A stretch of 64,000 bases of DNA from Campanula takesimana (GCA_026119855.1 JAOWBW010000223.1:558001-622000), one strand, 5' to 3'. Positions 43,941 through 56,728 are shown, counted from the stretch's first letter. Translations and numbers: made by a program. Notes: generated from the sequence alone by a model not told the origin.

Positions 43941-45963
43941 GGGAGGGGCTAATGCCACTACACTTTTTACTTATCCACTACATTTTTTATAAATTGACCA
44001 AATCGTCCTTTTATATTTAATGAGCAATTGAAACATTTTGTTACATGCCAAAAATACCATTTAGTTTAGACGCTAAGTATAGAAACACATTAAACAAAAT
44101 AAACCTAACCTATTCGTTAAATTTAGGAGCTTGCTAGATAATTTATAGTATACTAAATATATTCTGGTTCTTCATAATTTAATCAAGAAAATCCAAGCTT
44201 CAAAAAATAAATAAGGAATCCCTTCTTTGATTTGGAATATTCAAAGCGAAATCAGTTATTCTTCCGCTAGGAAATTTGAAAATTTTAATAGTAAAATATT
44301 TATAAATTTTTTTGCTATACGATTTAAGCTTTTAATTTTTTAAGTGTAAAATGAAATACTTATGACTTTTCATTTTTTTGGGTAAAAAGTCATTTAGCAA
44401 CAAATTATTTAAATAAAAAATCTATTTTGGAATAATATTTCAAATTTTTTTTTTGAAAGAATAATATTTCAAATTAAAAAATAACAAATTCTCGTATGAG
44501 ACGGCCGCATGGCGTGCGGCGAGCCGTCTCATGTGAGAATGGTTCCGCTGCTTCTCGCCTTGTTCTCCATTGCTACATCTGACGGCGAGATCCACCTTCC
44601 CCTCTTCCCAGATCGGTGCCACGTGTCACCTTAAAAAAAAAAAAAAACCATTAACTTAAAAATGCCATATCTTGAGATTTATAACTCAGAAAAAAAATTT
44701 AAAAATACCGCTGTGTTCTTCTCAACGAGACGAATAAAACTACATAGCTCATGATATGGTTTGATTTTTTTTTTTTAACATTTTTTTACACATAAAAAAG
44801 TTTGAGGTGCTTGCCAGCTGAAATGTAACACTCTGTTCTGATAAAAGTAACACTTTCATCTTCAAAAAGTAACCCTTTTCTACTGTCAAATGTAACATCA
44901 ATTTTACAAAAAAAAAAAATGGGTTTGCATTTCAATTGTTACTTTCTCAATAAAAAATTGTTACATTTCATATATAATGTTACATTAAGGAATATAAACT
45001 GTTACAATTGAGAAAAAAAAAATGTTACATTCATTTTTTATAAAATGCAACATTAGTTTAGTTGTCAATCCTATGTTATTTTCGGAGAAAAAAAGTGTTA
45101 CATTTGAAAAAATGAGTGTTACATTCCCTTATAAAAAGTGTTACATTAATTTAGTTGTCAATCTTTATGTTATCTTTATCTATTGTAGCAAAATTGTGGT
45201 ACATTTTTTTTAGAAAAAAGGGTTACATTTGAATAGAAAAAGTGTTACATTTCGTTATAAGAAGTGTTACTTTTGTTGAAGGCAAAAAAGGTTGTGGGGC
45301 AAAAAAAAAAAAAAAAAAAAAAAAAGGCATGGTCGGCGCGCCGCATGGGGTGCGGCCGCCGCACCAGAGACCTTCCCTTAAAAAATAGACATTTGTTTTT
45401 TGGACGGAGGGAGTTATGACCCATAGATTGGCCGAAATCGTGTGAGGGTTCAGAGTTATGTTATGCTTCAAGAATTCTCAATTGTCCATAGAATTTTTTA
45501 TTGTTTCTTTTAATGATTTTTTATTTTGACTTGTTTATAAAGTTACAATTATGTAGCTTTGACTATTCTTGTAGCATGATTGTTTTCATAAAAAAAAAAA
45601 AAAAAAAAAAAAAACTTTTTATTTTTTGATGTTGTGTATGTACTATATTAGTGCCTTTTTTTATTTATTTCAAATATATATTAGTTCATTAAATATATAT
45701 ATAACTTTGTGTATTGAATTTTTATCTTTGTGAATTGTGAGAATAATACATTAACTAATACTAAAATTACAAATATACTAATAAATGCATATCTTTTTCA
45801 TTAATGAAAGAAAAGATAAATTAAAGGGTAATTTGGCAATTTCTTATAATCTTATAGTTGGCAAGTACTTTTAAGGGCAAATTAGTCTAATCAATGATTT
45901 ATTTTGCTTGATTGTTAATGATATAGTGGATAAGCAAAAAATGTAGTGGCAATAGCCCCTCCC
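43941..45963. mobile_element. MULE-like element, 9-bp TSD, containing a TGTAAC element
   Basis: Ends GGGAGGGGCTAATGCCACTA and TAGTGGCAATAGCCCCTCCC are inverted, and the similarity extends about 40 bases. The 9-bp target duplication TAATTCTAT is exact (43932-43940 and 45964-45972). No transposase. Much of the interior is the TGTAAC-rich sequence at 44490-45375. Confidence 0.85.
44490..45375. mobile_element. TGTAAC-rich element, second copy
   Basis: It shares with 18783-20010 the order: GAGACGG hairpin end, CACGTGTC block, TACCGCTGTGTTCTTCTC, GACGAATAAAACTA, many TGTAAC/GTTACA motifs, the exit motif GTGTTACTTTTGTTG, and a GC-rich end. Its ends are more GC-rich (CCGCATGGCGTGCGGCG and GCCGCATGGGGTGCGGC) and it lacks the 379-bp duplication. 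An A tract lies at 45302-45325. Confidence 0.65.
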
Positions 45964-45972
45964 TAATTCTAT

Positions 45973-46960
45973 AGTATAAGATATGAGTGTTGTTATTCAC
46001 TATACCCTTAAGATTATTTAGTAAAATCATATCTGTGATATCATATAATTTAGTAGCAAAGATTCACATATATATTATTTCAATTTTCATTTCAAGCATT
46101 TAGTTTTGCAAGTATAAAAAACTAACCAAACAATTTAGTAAAAAAAAAAAATATGGACAATTTTTTTTTTGTTTGAAGATAACATTTATTTTAAAACAAT
46201 TTTTTTAAAAAAATAAACATTTGGGTGCCCAACATATTAAGCATTCCCTCCACAATGAATAACCAATTTATTTATTTTCAAATTTGCTATTAATCAAGAG
46301 CAAATTTGAAATCTTTTTGGTCAGTCATTTGAGACAGAGTATATGTATATAAATAGGGAAGGATAACAAGAACATTGAAACTCTTTCCTACACAAAGAAC
46401 TAAAGAAAGATCCAAAAATTCACCAAGATTTAAATAAATAAATAGGAGCCATTCAAATATAATTCATTTCGAGAAATGTCTCCAGGAAAGCTGGGGCTAG
46501 GCTACAAAGAACATAATCAGAAACAGCAAACCCTAATGTTCAGATTCAACTCTATCCATACACCACCAAACTACCCACAGCCTTTCTCACTCAAAAAAAA
46601 AAAAAAAAACAAAAAACAAAAAACAAACAAAAAAAAAAAACCTAGTGCTGAGTTTGTAGGCATATATGCCCCAGAATAACCTCTGCTCCCAAACTACAAC
46701 CGCGCAACTTAAAAACTGTACATGACAACAATGTCAACCTCCCCCCCCCCTCCCGACCCAACCCCATCCCCAACCCAACTATAGACAGAATTCTTCAACC
46801 TGCCAGCTGCTTGAATAGGAGACGACTGAGGATACTGCAGAGCATGCCTAGAATACAGAAACAAGTTGAAAGCCAGCAATTACCACATGGAGTACTTACC
46901 AAAAACTGCCGGCTTTCTACCTTCCTCCCAAATCCTTCGATTGTCGCAACTTATCATCAT
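45973..46960. other. Spacer and poly(A) polymerase 3' UTR
   Basis: The part just below 46961 is the 3' UTR of the polymerase on the minus strand. A, C and A/C runs occur at 46591-46640 and 46741-46750. A plus-strand TATATAAATAGGG lies at 46345-46357, followed by a 67-codon low-complexity frame at 46476-46679 that I do not accept as a gene. Confidence 0.5.
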
Positions 46961-49900
46961 TCATGCTGTTGACGTCACACCTAACCTGATATTAAAACAT
47001 TTCATACAAAAACCCGGAATGTAGTATAAAGGAAAATGGTACTACCTCCGTCCCAAAATGAGTGTCCAAGTTTTACATAGGGGACATTTTGAAAAACACT
47101 TCTAGAGAATCAAATGGAAAAGATGCATCAAATATTCTTTTTAATCAATTTGTAAACATTTTAGTTTTGCAAGTACAAAGTGACAAGTGATTTTTTTCTT
47201 TTTGGTAAAGATACAGTTAGTTTTTCACAAAAAGCGCTTTCACTATGGGACAAGAAATACATTTGAGGACAAAGGGCGTAAAACATAGTGAAGCATAGAC
47301 CACCAAGAAAATCATTAAACATGCCTCATCACCGGGTTTTGTATATGTTCCCCGTCAGTTCCGCTTCTAGATTTCAGTACCGCCTCAAGTTGAACTTTTG
47401 GCTTCAAGAAACAAACACAACCAAATGAAGGACAGGGTCTTATTTCCTTTCAAGTCATATCCATAGTAGAGTGAACGTAGAAAGAAAAAAATAGAGAGAA
47501 CGAGAGATCTTACATTCACTACCTCAGCTTCAAACATCTGTGCCCCAATTACACACTCGCTATTCTGGAGCAGATGGGAATCCACCTCACTTGAATCACC
47601 CATCGATGAACCTTGACAGTTGCTTCCGACAACGCTGCTAGGGGTTTCTACCCCACAACTAGCTACCGATACTGCTACTACATCATAACTTGAACTAACG
47701 TCATTCGTAAGATTTGTGAGAACACTAGAATTTGAAATGCATCCAGTAGATCCAACGACTATCCCCGATTGTTCTCCCTGCAAAGCAAACCTAGCATCCA
47801 TCATAGTAGAGGCGGCTGTCGAGCAATTTTTTAATCTACTACCACATGAATGACTACCAATTTCAGGGGAAACTGAATCACGTCTCTGGGGGCTAATCGA
47901 CTGCCTCTTCTCAGGACTATGATTTTTCACATTTGGCCCCTCAAAATCTTTTCTCTTTCGGGGTTGTCCCTCACCCGAACCAGACCTGCAAACTTCACCA
48001 TCTGCGCTTGGTGATTTCTCACCCTGCTGGTGGTGGCCCACGAGCCTCGGGGGTCGAGTCCTTTTATAGCCATCTGGAAAAACATAAGCTGGAATTTGCT
48101 TTCTTCTGACATGAGATACATAGATTTCCATTCCTGGTCTCCAGAACACATACATATTTACTGAATGCCTAAACTCTTCGACCGTACCACGTATGTCAAA
48201 TTGCTGACCTTCTTGGACCACTTCACCAAGTTTCCTCTGCAATCCCATAAAAAAGGCACTATGGGAGCACTGCTTTGATTGATCGACATACTCATGTGGA
48301 TAAGGATGGCACTGCAACTTTCCATATGTATCCCGCTCAATCTGCATAATATTGATGTGAAAAGTAAATGGAAGACAGGTATTATTCTTTTTGTTAGACT
48401 TAAAAATACTTAATTTACAAATAAAAGTTAATTGTTAACCCATTTCTGCGGCACCGCAAGAGTTCAAAAGGTGTAAATATTACCATCAGTGTAAGCTGTC
48501 TTAGCCGCGATTCAACCCAACCTTTCCAAGCACGTAGGTCATCAGAGTCGGTAGCAATTATGTCAACCTGCAGATAGTTTTTGTAGCTCTCGAAGAACAT
48601 ATATGGATCAAACAATGAAGTCCAATGTGCTTTGTTCAGATCTATCTCCTGTATGCGGACAAGAACAAGATCGCTTATTGATGACTATTGATGTTAACAA
48701 CCAGACATCATAAAACTTTGTACTTCCTTACCTCGCAAGTTTTATTACCAAATTGGAACTGCTCAGTCATAACACGAAGAGTACTGGTTGAGACATTGTA
48801 ACTTGAATTCATGCATGGATAGGCAGGTGTTATAATGGGCATATGATGAGTTCTGTCCTTTGGGTTTTTACGAGGATCCCATACAGAAAATCCAAGTTCA
48901 TCCTCTTCTATTGGACAAAGCATCACCGGATTGGGCCATCTCCATTGAGTATAAACCCTGAAAAATCGTGAAACTAGCATACTAGGAACTGCATTTGGAT
49001 AAAACTGACAAACGCGAGCAACAAGAAGAGCCCAGTTCACACCACCAAGAAACCCAGTAACCTAAACAACATAAAAAAGGGAGGTAAATGCAACAGACAT
49101 ACAGGCTAAAGATATAAGAGTACAGACCTACAAGTTCCATAAGATCAAGGGGCGATAGCAAACTGAACTACTCCCTCCACCGCAAAAAGATAATCCCATT
49201 TCCCCTTTTTGTTTGTCCCCGAAAATTAGTCCCATTTCCAAAAGTAAGGATTCAAAATCACAGAATCACCAACACTTAGAATGTAACCTTAAAATGTTTG
49301 AAAAATCAAAAGGCACTATCATTTTGGGACGGAGGGAGTATTAAAATTGGCACAGTCATAGTTATATAAAGGACAATTGGTTGCTATAAGGATTCGCAGA
49401 GCTGACAAAGTCATACTTTTGCATGATTGACACTAGTCTTAATTCATCCAATATTTGCCCTTTCATTCTTTATAAAAAAAAGCAAGCTTGATTCCTTATA
49501 CCAATAAAAAAACATAGCAACCTCTTCAACTGCCAATGATACGACCATTTCTACTTTAAAAAAAAATCACAAAAATTATAATGACTGCGATAAAATATGA
49601 GTAACAACCCTACAAAATCACGCAATTCCGATATTAACAGTGCTAATGCCAAAAAGGTGCACAAAAAACTTTTTAAGTGATTTGCAACCTCAGTACGACT
49701 AGAATACATATAGGTGACACTTCATAATTATGATCTAAAAAAAGGTGGAATTATTTTGAAAAACCATGAGTCACAAAATAAAAATAGCGAAAAAGAGAGC
49801 CAACTTACATTTGAATAGACACCACGTCTTTTAGCCCAAAACTTTAAACAGCGAAGCGCAGTCCGAAAATGCTATATTATACACAAAAGACATCAGAAAT

Positions 49901-52900
49901 CATAAAATTTGACCGGGTCAGCTCTGTTTACACATCTCTTTTAAAGATAAACACCAAGAACTCAATAGATCACCTTAACATTTGGAACAAGCTTAAGAAT
50001 TTGATCAGCGACTCGGCAGCCATTAAGACTCCGAACAGTTGGCTCATCAACATTGTATAATACTGATAAATCCGAGATGTCCAAGTCCTGTTGGTAAATT
50101 AGATTCATAAATAAATGTAAAGATGAAACAAGTTAACAAAAACGGAAAAAGAGTAAGAGCAGCTTTGATGTACCCATGACTAATTGAGAGAGGGAGAGAT
50201 AAAAATTAAAAATTGTAGCCCAGTCTCCCCCCCCCCCCTTTTTCAACCCACACCAAAAAAGTCAAAAGGAAACTGTCCCCAGTTAACCGTCAAATAATCA
50301 GGAAGTACAAGAAATTTTTATGGACTAAATAGCGTAGCAACAAATTTCAGCTCGAAAAACATTGCCAGGCAATCGCTATATCCACATGACCAGTCAGTAG
50401 GTGGCAACAGCTACCAAAATTCAATAAGTTTAAATGTATTGGGTTAGGAAGCTTAAAAGAATTACAGGATGCTGATAATGAGTTTCAGAGTGAAGCGTCG
50501 TAGTCAAACTTAAAGGAACCAATAAAGACAAAACAATTCATGGGGGGAAAATGCCTTGGACTAACACTCACATCTGGGACGACCAAAAGAGATATACTTG
50601 CATATAGAAGATCAATTGAGATTCCATCAAACTTGAATTTCATAACAGGGACATGAGCATCTGGAACAGGTTGTAGTTCAGTCACTTCTTCCACCTCTGC
50701 CAAGATGTCATGCAGCACAAAAAAGAAGTCTTCCTGAAAAAACAGGGAAGAGGAGAGAAGATCGTTAATTGATTGTGTTCGTGCATGTAATTTAAAACAC
50801 TAGCATAAATACTTGCCTCACGATTCACATATGATGGCCCCACGCATAGGGTGTCAATGTCTGCTCCTGGACCATGGACCTATCGGCAAAAAACAAAATG
50901 TCCCCAAATCCAAAAAAAATAAATAAGAGAATATATTACCATTGACGTGATGCCGCAGACAAACAACAAAACAAAAACAAAGTCAACCATCAAACGTTGT
51001 GAAACACATGGTTATTGCAGCAAGGCCGCATGGTAATCTATAAAGTCAGAGGGCTTAAGAGACAGCCCTGAAAGTAGTTAAGGATGATAAGATATCAAAG
51101 TGAAGTGGTATGTTTCCATGCTAACGGTAGGGAATCCAACTTTCGAGCAAAACTTCTCATCACTTCTCTGTGGCAAGACATGTGATTGGTTAGAGATCCA
51201 TCACTCAACATGTGGTCCACATAAGTTCAATAGAAAGAAAAACATAAAGATGGCAACATTGAAGCTGAGCCAAGATACACAAACAGAGCAAACTAAGCTT
51301 ATAACATGCATTAATATATCCGTGAAACTTGAATCAACTGTTAAGTAAGATAAGTGGGAAACTCACGCCAAGTATAGGATATTAGGAAAGCTTCGTTTAA
51401 CCACAACCTTACCGCGTCAGTATTTTTTACCCCACACAATGAGAACAAAACATATTCCCAAAAGTCAATTTAATCCAGAGATCGTATATCCACCAATTTA
51501 AATATATAGGCTCAAAAAGTTCTGCGCACCATACATTTTACAGTCCACAAGCCTAGTACAGTAATACTGTTGAACCACGAAATTGAATATCACGTGAAAC
51601 CTTGGACAACAGAATGAAGTCCATAAATATCAATACATGCAAGTTAGTTGTACTCAAAACTATTAAACGTGCTCATACAAAGTATGTCCCAGTAACAGCA
51701 TATGAAGAGGGAGGTAGACGTAATTTCTTACCCCCAGGCAATAAGATCCAAACGTATACAGGACTGCATTTGCATCCTCCACCATCTGATCTGTGTACCC
51801 TCTTAAGCGAGTAAGTTGCTTCACCCAATCAATTACAATCTAATATTACACAACAGCATAAACTTTTGTCAAAATAAAAGCAATATAACATCCTCAGATA
51901 CTATCCAGTACTTCCTAAAGCACAAGCTCTAATCACATTACTGCAGTTTGTAAGCATTGGTGTATATACAATGCATATGCATAATCAAAGAGGATATTTA
52001 AGAAAACTTAAACCTACTAAGTCCACCAGACATGATTTGCTCATATCTTCATAAATATGTATACAATCACAAGGCATCACATGTACATGTAAATGTCCAA
52101 TGGCTCTAGGGTACTTTTAAAAATGCAGTCTTGAAAAGGTTTTGTAAATAAGATGTCAATTAATGGATGACTGGATGAGAAAGTGCTTTTGATGCATTAG
52201 GGTGTGAGTTCGTTTCATTAGGGGATGGTTCCAATGCAATACTTTTAAGAACTGAGATCTAGTGAATGCTCTTGCCCTTTTTCTACACACACATAAATAT
52301 AAATATATAAACACATAATGGTCAAGCGCCCTAGGAGCAGTTGTTAGGAACAAAGCTTCTGAAGGGTTCTTATTGAAAATGATCATCCACACATGAGGAA
52401 TATTTATACAGTTTTTGACAGTTTAATCCAGTAATTTATTTCTTTATGAGACATGACTTTATTATTTTCCATGCCATTATACTTTTATTTATATATTCAC
52501 TAAGTTGAATCTTACATGTGATTATCAGAAAGCTCATGCTAACAAGTGCTCTAATGACACTTGCTATCTATATTCCAATAAAGCTCCGTATTAGCTGCCT
52601 ATTGACTTCGCTTTATAATAGTGCTCAGGATAACACACAGCCCCTAAAATGCTACGGCTTACCATCAATGCAAACCCATGTTATCTTCCTCCCCGTACAT
52701 CAATACCCACCCGCAGCTATTCTTTTTACCGCCGTACTCGCTCCCCTCCACCTCCGTTTTTCCGCCGATCGTTCAGCCGTATCCCTCCTTTTCCTCCAGC
52801 GCAGAGCTAGAGTCACGTTCTCTTTTCTCTCAGCGCAAGAAGAAAACTCAAACCCCCCCCCCCCCCCCCCAGGGGCACCATTGGGTTTTTTTTAATCATC

Positions 52901-54272
52901 TACAAAGTGTTGAAGCTTAAATTTGTTAGGGTTTGGGGTTAATGGAGATTCTGGGATGGAGGAATTAAGGAGAGGGAGAGGTCGAAAAAGAGTGTACTGA
53001 TGATGGAAGTAACAGAGATGGATAGTGGAGTTGATCGGGAGCCGGAGGGATCTGCATTTTGGCCGGATGGACTTCTCAGTCAGTTACAATTTGAGTTTAA
53101 AAGCTAATAAACAAACCCGTCAGTTTCTCTCTCACATCACTTCTATTTTTCTGTTCTGTACCCATTAATCCAAAATCTTCGTCTTTTTTTTTTCAATCAA
53201 GTTCACTGTTGTTCATCCTCCAATAACCCTTTGATTTTCCTTTCTACCTCCTTGCAATGAACAGGGTATTCTAGATCCTAACATGAGCAAGAAACATCCG
53301 AATCCAAATTCCAATATCAATGTCTTCTTAACAAGTGAACCGACTAGAACTTTTAAACTTATATACATAAACATATACAATCATGTATGAGCGTTTGTTT
53401 TATCATCATCTATGTCATCATGCTTTTATTTAGTCATTATGTGGAATCTTACATACAACCATTAGAATGATCATGCTAAAAAGTGATACAAGGACATTTG
53501 TTAATCATACATTTTCATAAACACTTTAATCAGGAATGTCCCCAAAACATGAACTTGGAAAACCCAATACAAAATATTCTTAGGAGTGAATTCGCAACAA
53601 GTAGCCTTAGGGCACCGATCATCATTTTCCTCAAGATACTAATTAACTTTCAAAGTCAATAATACGGCAAACCAGACACTTTACAGATACTACTACCTTA
53701 TGCATGCAATAACTTGTTGGCAAGTCCTAGTAATAGTTATCCAGTAGCTAACTAGATCTGCCAGTTCGACCTCCGCCACATGGCAACCTGATTCATGAAT
53801 GGCTGAAACCCTAATACAAGTATTTGGATATAATGATATCCGAAGTACCCCTGCCTACTAACTTAAATGTATTAATTGTGGTAAACTGAGGATTAAAGCA
53901 TCCATACTATGCATTGTAATAAACATTCAGCAAATAGAAGAATGCTTCGAGGTTGTAGAAAGTAAGCACCTGCTTAATACGACCAAGCACCTCCACCCTC
54001 TTATCAGCCTCCTCCATACTTTCGTAAAGTCCAGCATCAATTAAAAACTAGGGCACCCAAACATTAGAGTCAAAAATAAAAATTACCAAATGACTTGAAA
54101 ACAGATTAAATCAACCAACCTTCTCCAACTCCTTGTTCCTCAGCAAATCAGCCTCAGATGGACCCGCAAGAGATAAGGGTTTCGTGACACCGTGCTGTCT
54201 AGGCGAGGGCTCCGGTGCCGGGGATTGCAGATTAGGAGGCGAAACAATCAAAGACTCAGGAGGACCCACCAT
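46961..54272 (-). CDS. PAPS4: Nuclear poly(A) polymerase, PAPS2/PAPS4-like
   Basis: Adds poly(A) tails to pre-mRNA in the nucleus. Twelve exons in transcript order: 54272-54120, 54047-53970, 51839-51732, 50879-50817, 50733-50572, 50087-49974, 49871-49809, 49061-48732, 48648-48484, 48341-47514, 47401-47325 and 46985-46961, giving 721 residues. Catalytic aspartates are D120 and D122 (GADIDTL) and D175 (SIDLLYA). The motifs FLGGVNWALLVAR and ITPAYPCMNSSYNVS (central domain) and the RNA-binding domain (to about 500) follow. A basic RKRK (540-543) is a likely nuclear signal in the long Ser-rich tail. Introns 4 and 11 have GC donors (GAG/GCAAGT and AG/GCATGT), both required by phase. Residue 111 is Cys where the family has Arg (GSYRLG). 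The C-terminus LGVTSTA resembles the usual LSLTSTA. PAPS4 is the closest remembered match; PAPS2 is possible. Confidence 0.93.
47043..47280. mobile_element. Degenerate Stowaway-like MITE in polymerase intron 11
   Basis: Left end ACTACCTCCGTCCC is clear; the right end (GAGGACAAAGGGCG) is weak. It fills most of the GC-AG intron between the last two coding exons. Confidence 0.5.
49171..49338. mobile_element. Stowaway-like MITE in polymerase intron 7
   Basis: Ends CTCCCTCCACCGC and GGGACGGAGGGAG with TA flanks, 168 bp. Confidence 0.8.
51840..53969 (-). other. Long intron 2 of the polymerase with a GC-rich insert
   Basis: A 2.1-kb intron. Related AT-rich blocks near 52440-52560 and 53395-53510 (both with TTTATT, GAATCTTACAT and CATGCTAA-AAGTG) flank a GC-richer block at about 52660-53100. 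That block contains a C run (52853-52870), CT-rich text and GGCCGGATGG, and looks like an inserted gene-leader fragment. Frames in it are proline/serine-rich and not recognisable. Confidence 0.5.
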
Positions 54273-55383
54273 ATCTTAAGCCGATCAGAACAAAATTTGG
54301 GTGAAAAACAGCAATAGGTATAGATAAAAAGAAGAAGAAGCAATATGGAACCCTAAACTAAAGGGCGAAGAACCCCGAAGACGTTGAATTACGAGTCAAA
54401 CCCTAACCTAAGACCCAATTTTGACCGAGAATTTAACAAACTGGAAGTAGAATTATAAGATCAAGCGACGGAATTGAGTCAATGTGATGAATTCGAAAAG
54501 AACAGCAATTGGGATTGAAGAAGGGAAATTGGAAACCCTAGAAATTGACGACGGATCTAGGGAAAGAGACACGCGCGTGGATTACGCGGAGAGAGAGATT
54601 GGGGAAGGGGATGATCGTCGGAGGGGTTAAGGAAAGGGGAAGTGGGAACACTAATGTAGCCACCCACGTCCATAATTCATGAATGTAGTCGTCTACTTGA
54701 CTTCTAGTCGGAAAAGATATTTCCTTTCCTTTTTTTCTCTTTCTTTTTGGATTAAGCGTCCGTTTGGTAACGCCGTTAATGACAGCTCAGCTAGTATTAA
54801 GCACTTAACTCCTCCCGCCTTACAATATTCTTGCCCCTCAAACTCAAAGTTCACTCTTACTGTATATCGAAATTCATCCGGTTTACGGTTTTCAATGCTT
54901 TAAAACCGATGATTCATCTGGTTCAAATGTGAATTGTAGAAGCGACTAATTACGATCATGCAAAGTGTAGTTAATTTATTACTATGTAGCCCTTCGTCTT
55001 ATACAAGAAAAAATTGATGTTGTGAGTATGGAAAGTAAAATAAAATAAAATATGAGAGAGAAAGTGGGTAGAATGTGAGAATGATAAGTGAGTCTCATTG
55101 TCAATTTCAAATAATAAAGCGACTAAAAACTTTAGTCTGAGACAAAACAAAAAAGAAATTAAAATCCGAACAAGGAGAGTAGTATTTTTGGATTGGGGGA
55201 ATACAAGTATATTAGAAAAAATGAAATAAGCAAAAAAAAAAAGAAAGAAATATGGCGAGGGCGGAGGAGCCCAATTTAAAGCCATGTAAGCCCACTTGGA
55301 TATTGCCAGCCCAAGTTGTTTACCACCCGAGTTGATCGAGTCCAACACATCTTACTCGTATTAATCTGAGATATGGTGTTACT
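54273..55383. other. Polymerase promoter side and spacer
   Basis: 54273 to about 54660 is the presumed 5' leader and promoter of the polymerase on the minus strand; no clear TATA box. 54970-55210 resembles decayed Stowaway interior (TATGAGAGAGAAAGTGGG). No gene between. Confidence 0.45.
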
Positions 55384-55770
55384 TGTTAGGTTGAAGACTG
55401 AGCTGAGTTAGACTTTACAAATTGGGTCCACCAATTCATGTGGGCCACATGTACTAAGAATGAATGTCCCATACCTATACATGATGTCCTAGTATCACAA
55501 TCATGTGGATACCTTTTTCCATCCCACCTGAAATTTGCATTACATGAAAAGGTCACAAATCAAATATTTTGTCCCAAGTTATTTGTGCTAAGTGGACACG
55601 GTATAAAAGTTTAGAATTGTGATCTAGAAGTTCTCATCCCATAGCTATATAGCACCAATAACATTATAGACTTTTGGATGAGTCTATTTATGGGAAACCA
55701 AGTGCCCCAAGTTATGCGTGTTAAATGGGTAAGTGCGTTGGGTTCGAGTCGCTACAAATGGTATCGGAAC
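55384..55770 (+). mobile_element. LTR plus primer-binding-site remnant
   Basis: Sequence from TGTTAGGTTGAAG (55384) to GCTACA (55756) has TG..CA ends. Two bases later comes TGGTATCGGAAC (55759-55770), close to the tRNA-Met primer-binding site TGGTATCAGAGC used by many plant LTR retrotransposons. No second LTR or coding domain was seen nearby. Confidence 0.45.
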
Positions 55771-56539
55771 ATAACTCCGACCGTAATGCTTGCGAGCTCG
55801 CACGATCTGTTTATTGTTTGGGCCTTGCTATAGAAGGAAAAATAATAAAATAAAGAAAATATGTGGTAGAAAATGAAGAAAGAGAATGAGTGGGTAAATA
55901 GTAGTGTTGGTTGAATAAATTGAGTGATGTAAAATGAAGAGAGAGAATGAGTGGTGGGGTAGATTCAATATAAAATTATTAAAATTTAGCTATTTTGGGG
56001 AGGTCTCAAGTGAGCTGGGACAGACCAAAATGAAAGTAAGTCTCAAATGAGGTGGAACAGACAAAGTATATCACTTCCACCACTTCTTAATTTTCGTGTA
56101 ACTGAGAGGGTGGACATATACTCTGCAACGGAGAGAGTATCCACTAACTTATTTTTTTTCTCCTACGCGTTCACAATATTTACTTTTTAATTGATCTTCG
56201 TACATTCTCATTTTAGTAGCAATAAGTATGTGTATGAGACGAGGGGGTATGAATTTTGTTTTAAAAGGATTAATACTCCCTCCGTCCCACTTGAATTAAG
56301 ATTTTTGGGTTGTGCACGGGGATTAAGGAAAAAGTGTTAGTGGAGTAGGTGTTGTAAGTATGAAAAGTAAAGTAATAAGAGAAAGAAAGTAGGGTAGAGA
56401 ATAATGAGTAGAAAGTTGTTGTGAGTGTGAAAGTGGGGGAGGAGTCATACCCAGAATATGGAAGTAGGCCTAGGCCTATACTAAATATGAAGGGGCCTGG
56501 CCCACATCACCAGCCCCACTCCCGCGTTTAAGGAAAATT
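55771..56539. other. Decayed Stowaway fragments, no gene
   Basis: Several partial MITE segments: 55850-56060 with GAAAGAGAATGAGTGG blocks and CTCAAGTGAGCTGGGACAG, a CTCCCTCCGTCCC left end at 56277 without a matching right end, and GGAGAGAGTA near 56130. Confidence 0.5.
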
Positions 56540-56672
56540 TTGAAAAAACAAACACAATCGCCGGTCGTCGTCATCGAATCAATCCCTCTTAATTACGAAT
56601 CGTCGTTATCTCCCCCCGCCACCTCCCACCATTATCTCTCCACATCTCCATTTACTTACTTACACCCTCCCT

Positions 56673-56675
56673 TCC

Positions 56676-56713
<38 letters not shown>

Positions 56714-56728
56714 AACACACACACACAG
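56673..56728. repeat. (CT)n(CA)n microsatellite in the IQD leader region
   Basis: About ten CT units run directly into about twelve CA-type units. Its position upstream of the IQD gene, beside the presumed 5' UTR, makes it a candidate for length variation affecting expression; CT/GA runs are typical binding sites of plant GAGA-binding factors. Confidence 0.85.

Noticed and set aside
46848..46899. Possible 3' UTR intron of the polymerase (GTAAGT to CTAG on the minus strand)
   Set aside because: Only 52 bases, shorter than nearly all plant introns.
52518..52920. 125-codon proline/serine-rich frame
   Set aside because: It lies in intron 2 of the polymerase, runs through a C homopolymer and matches no family.
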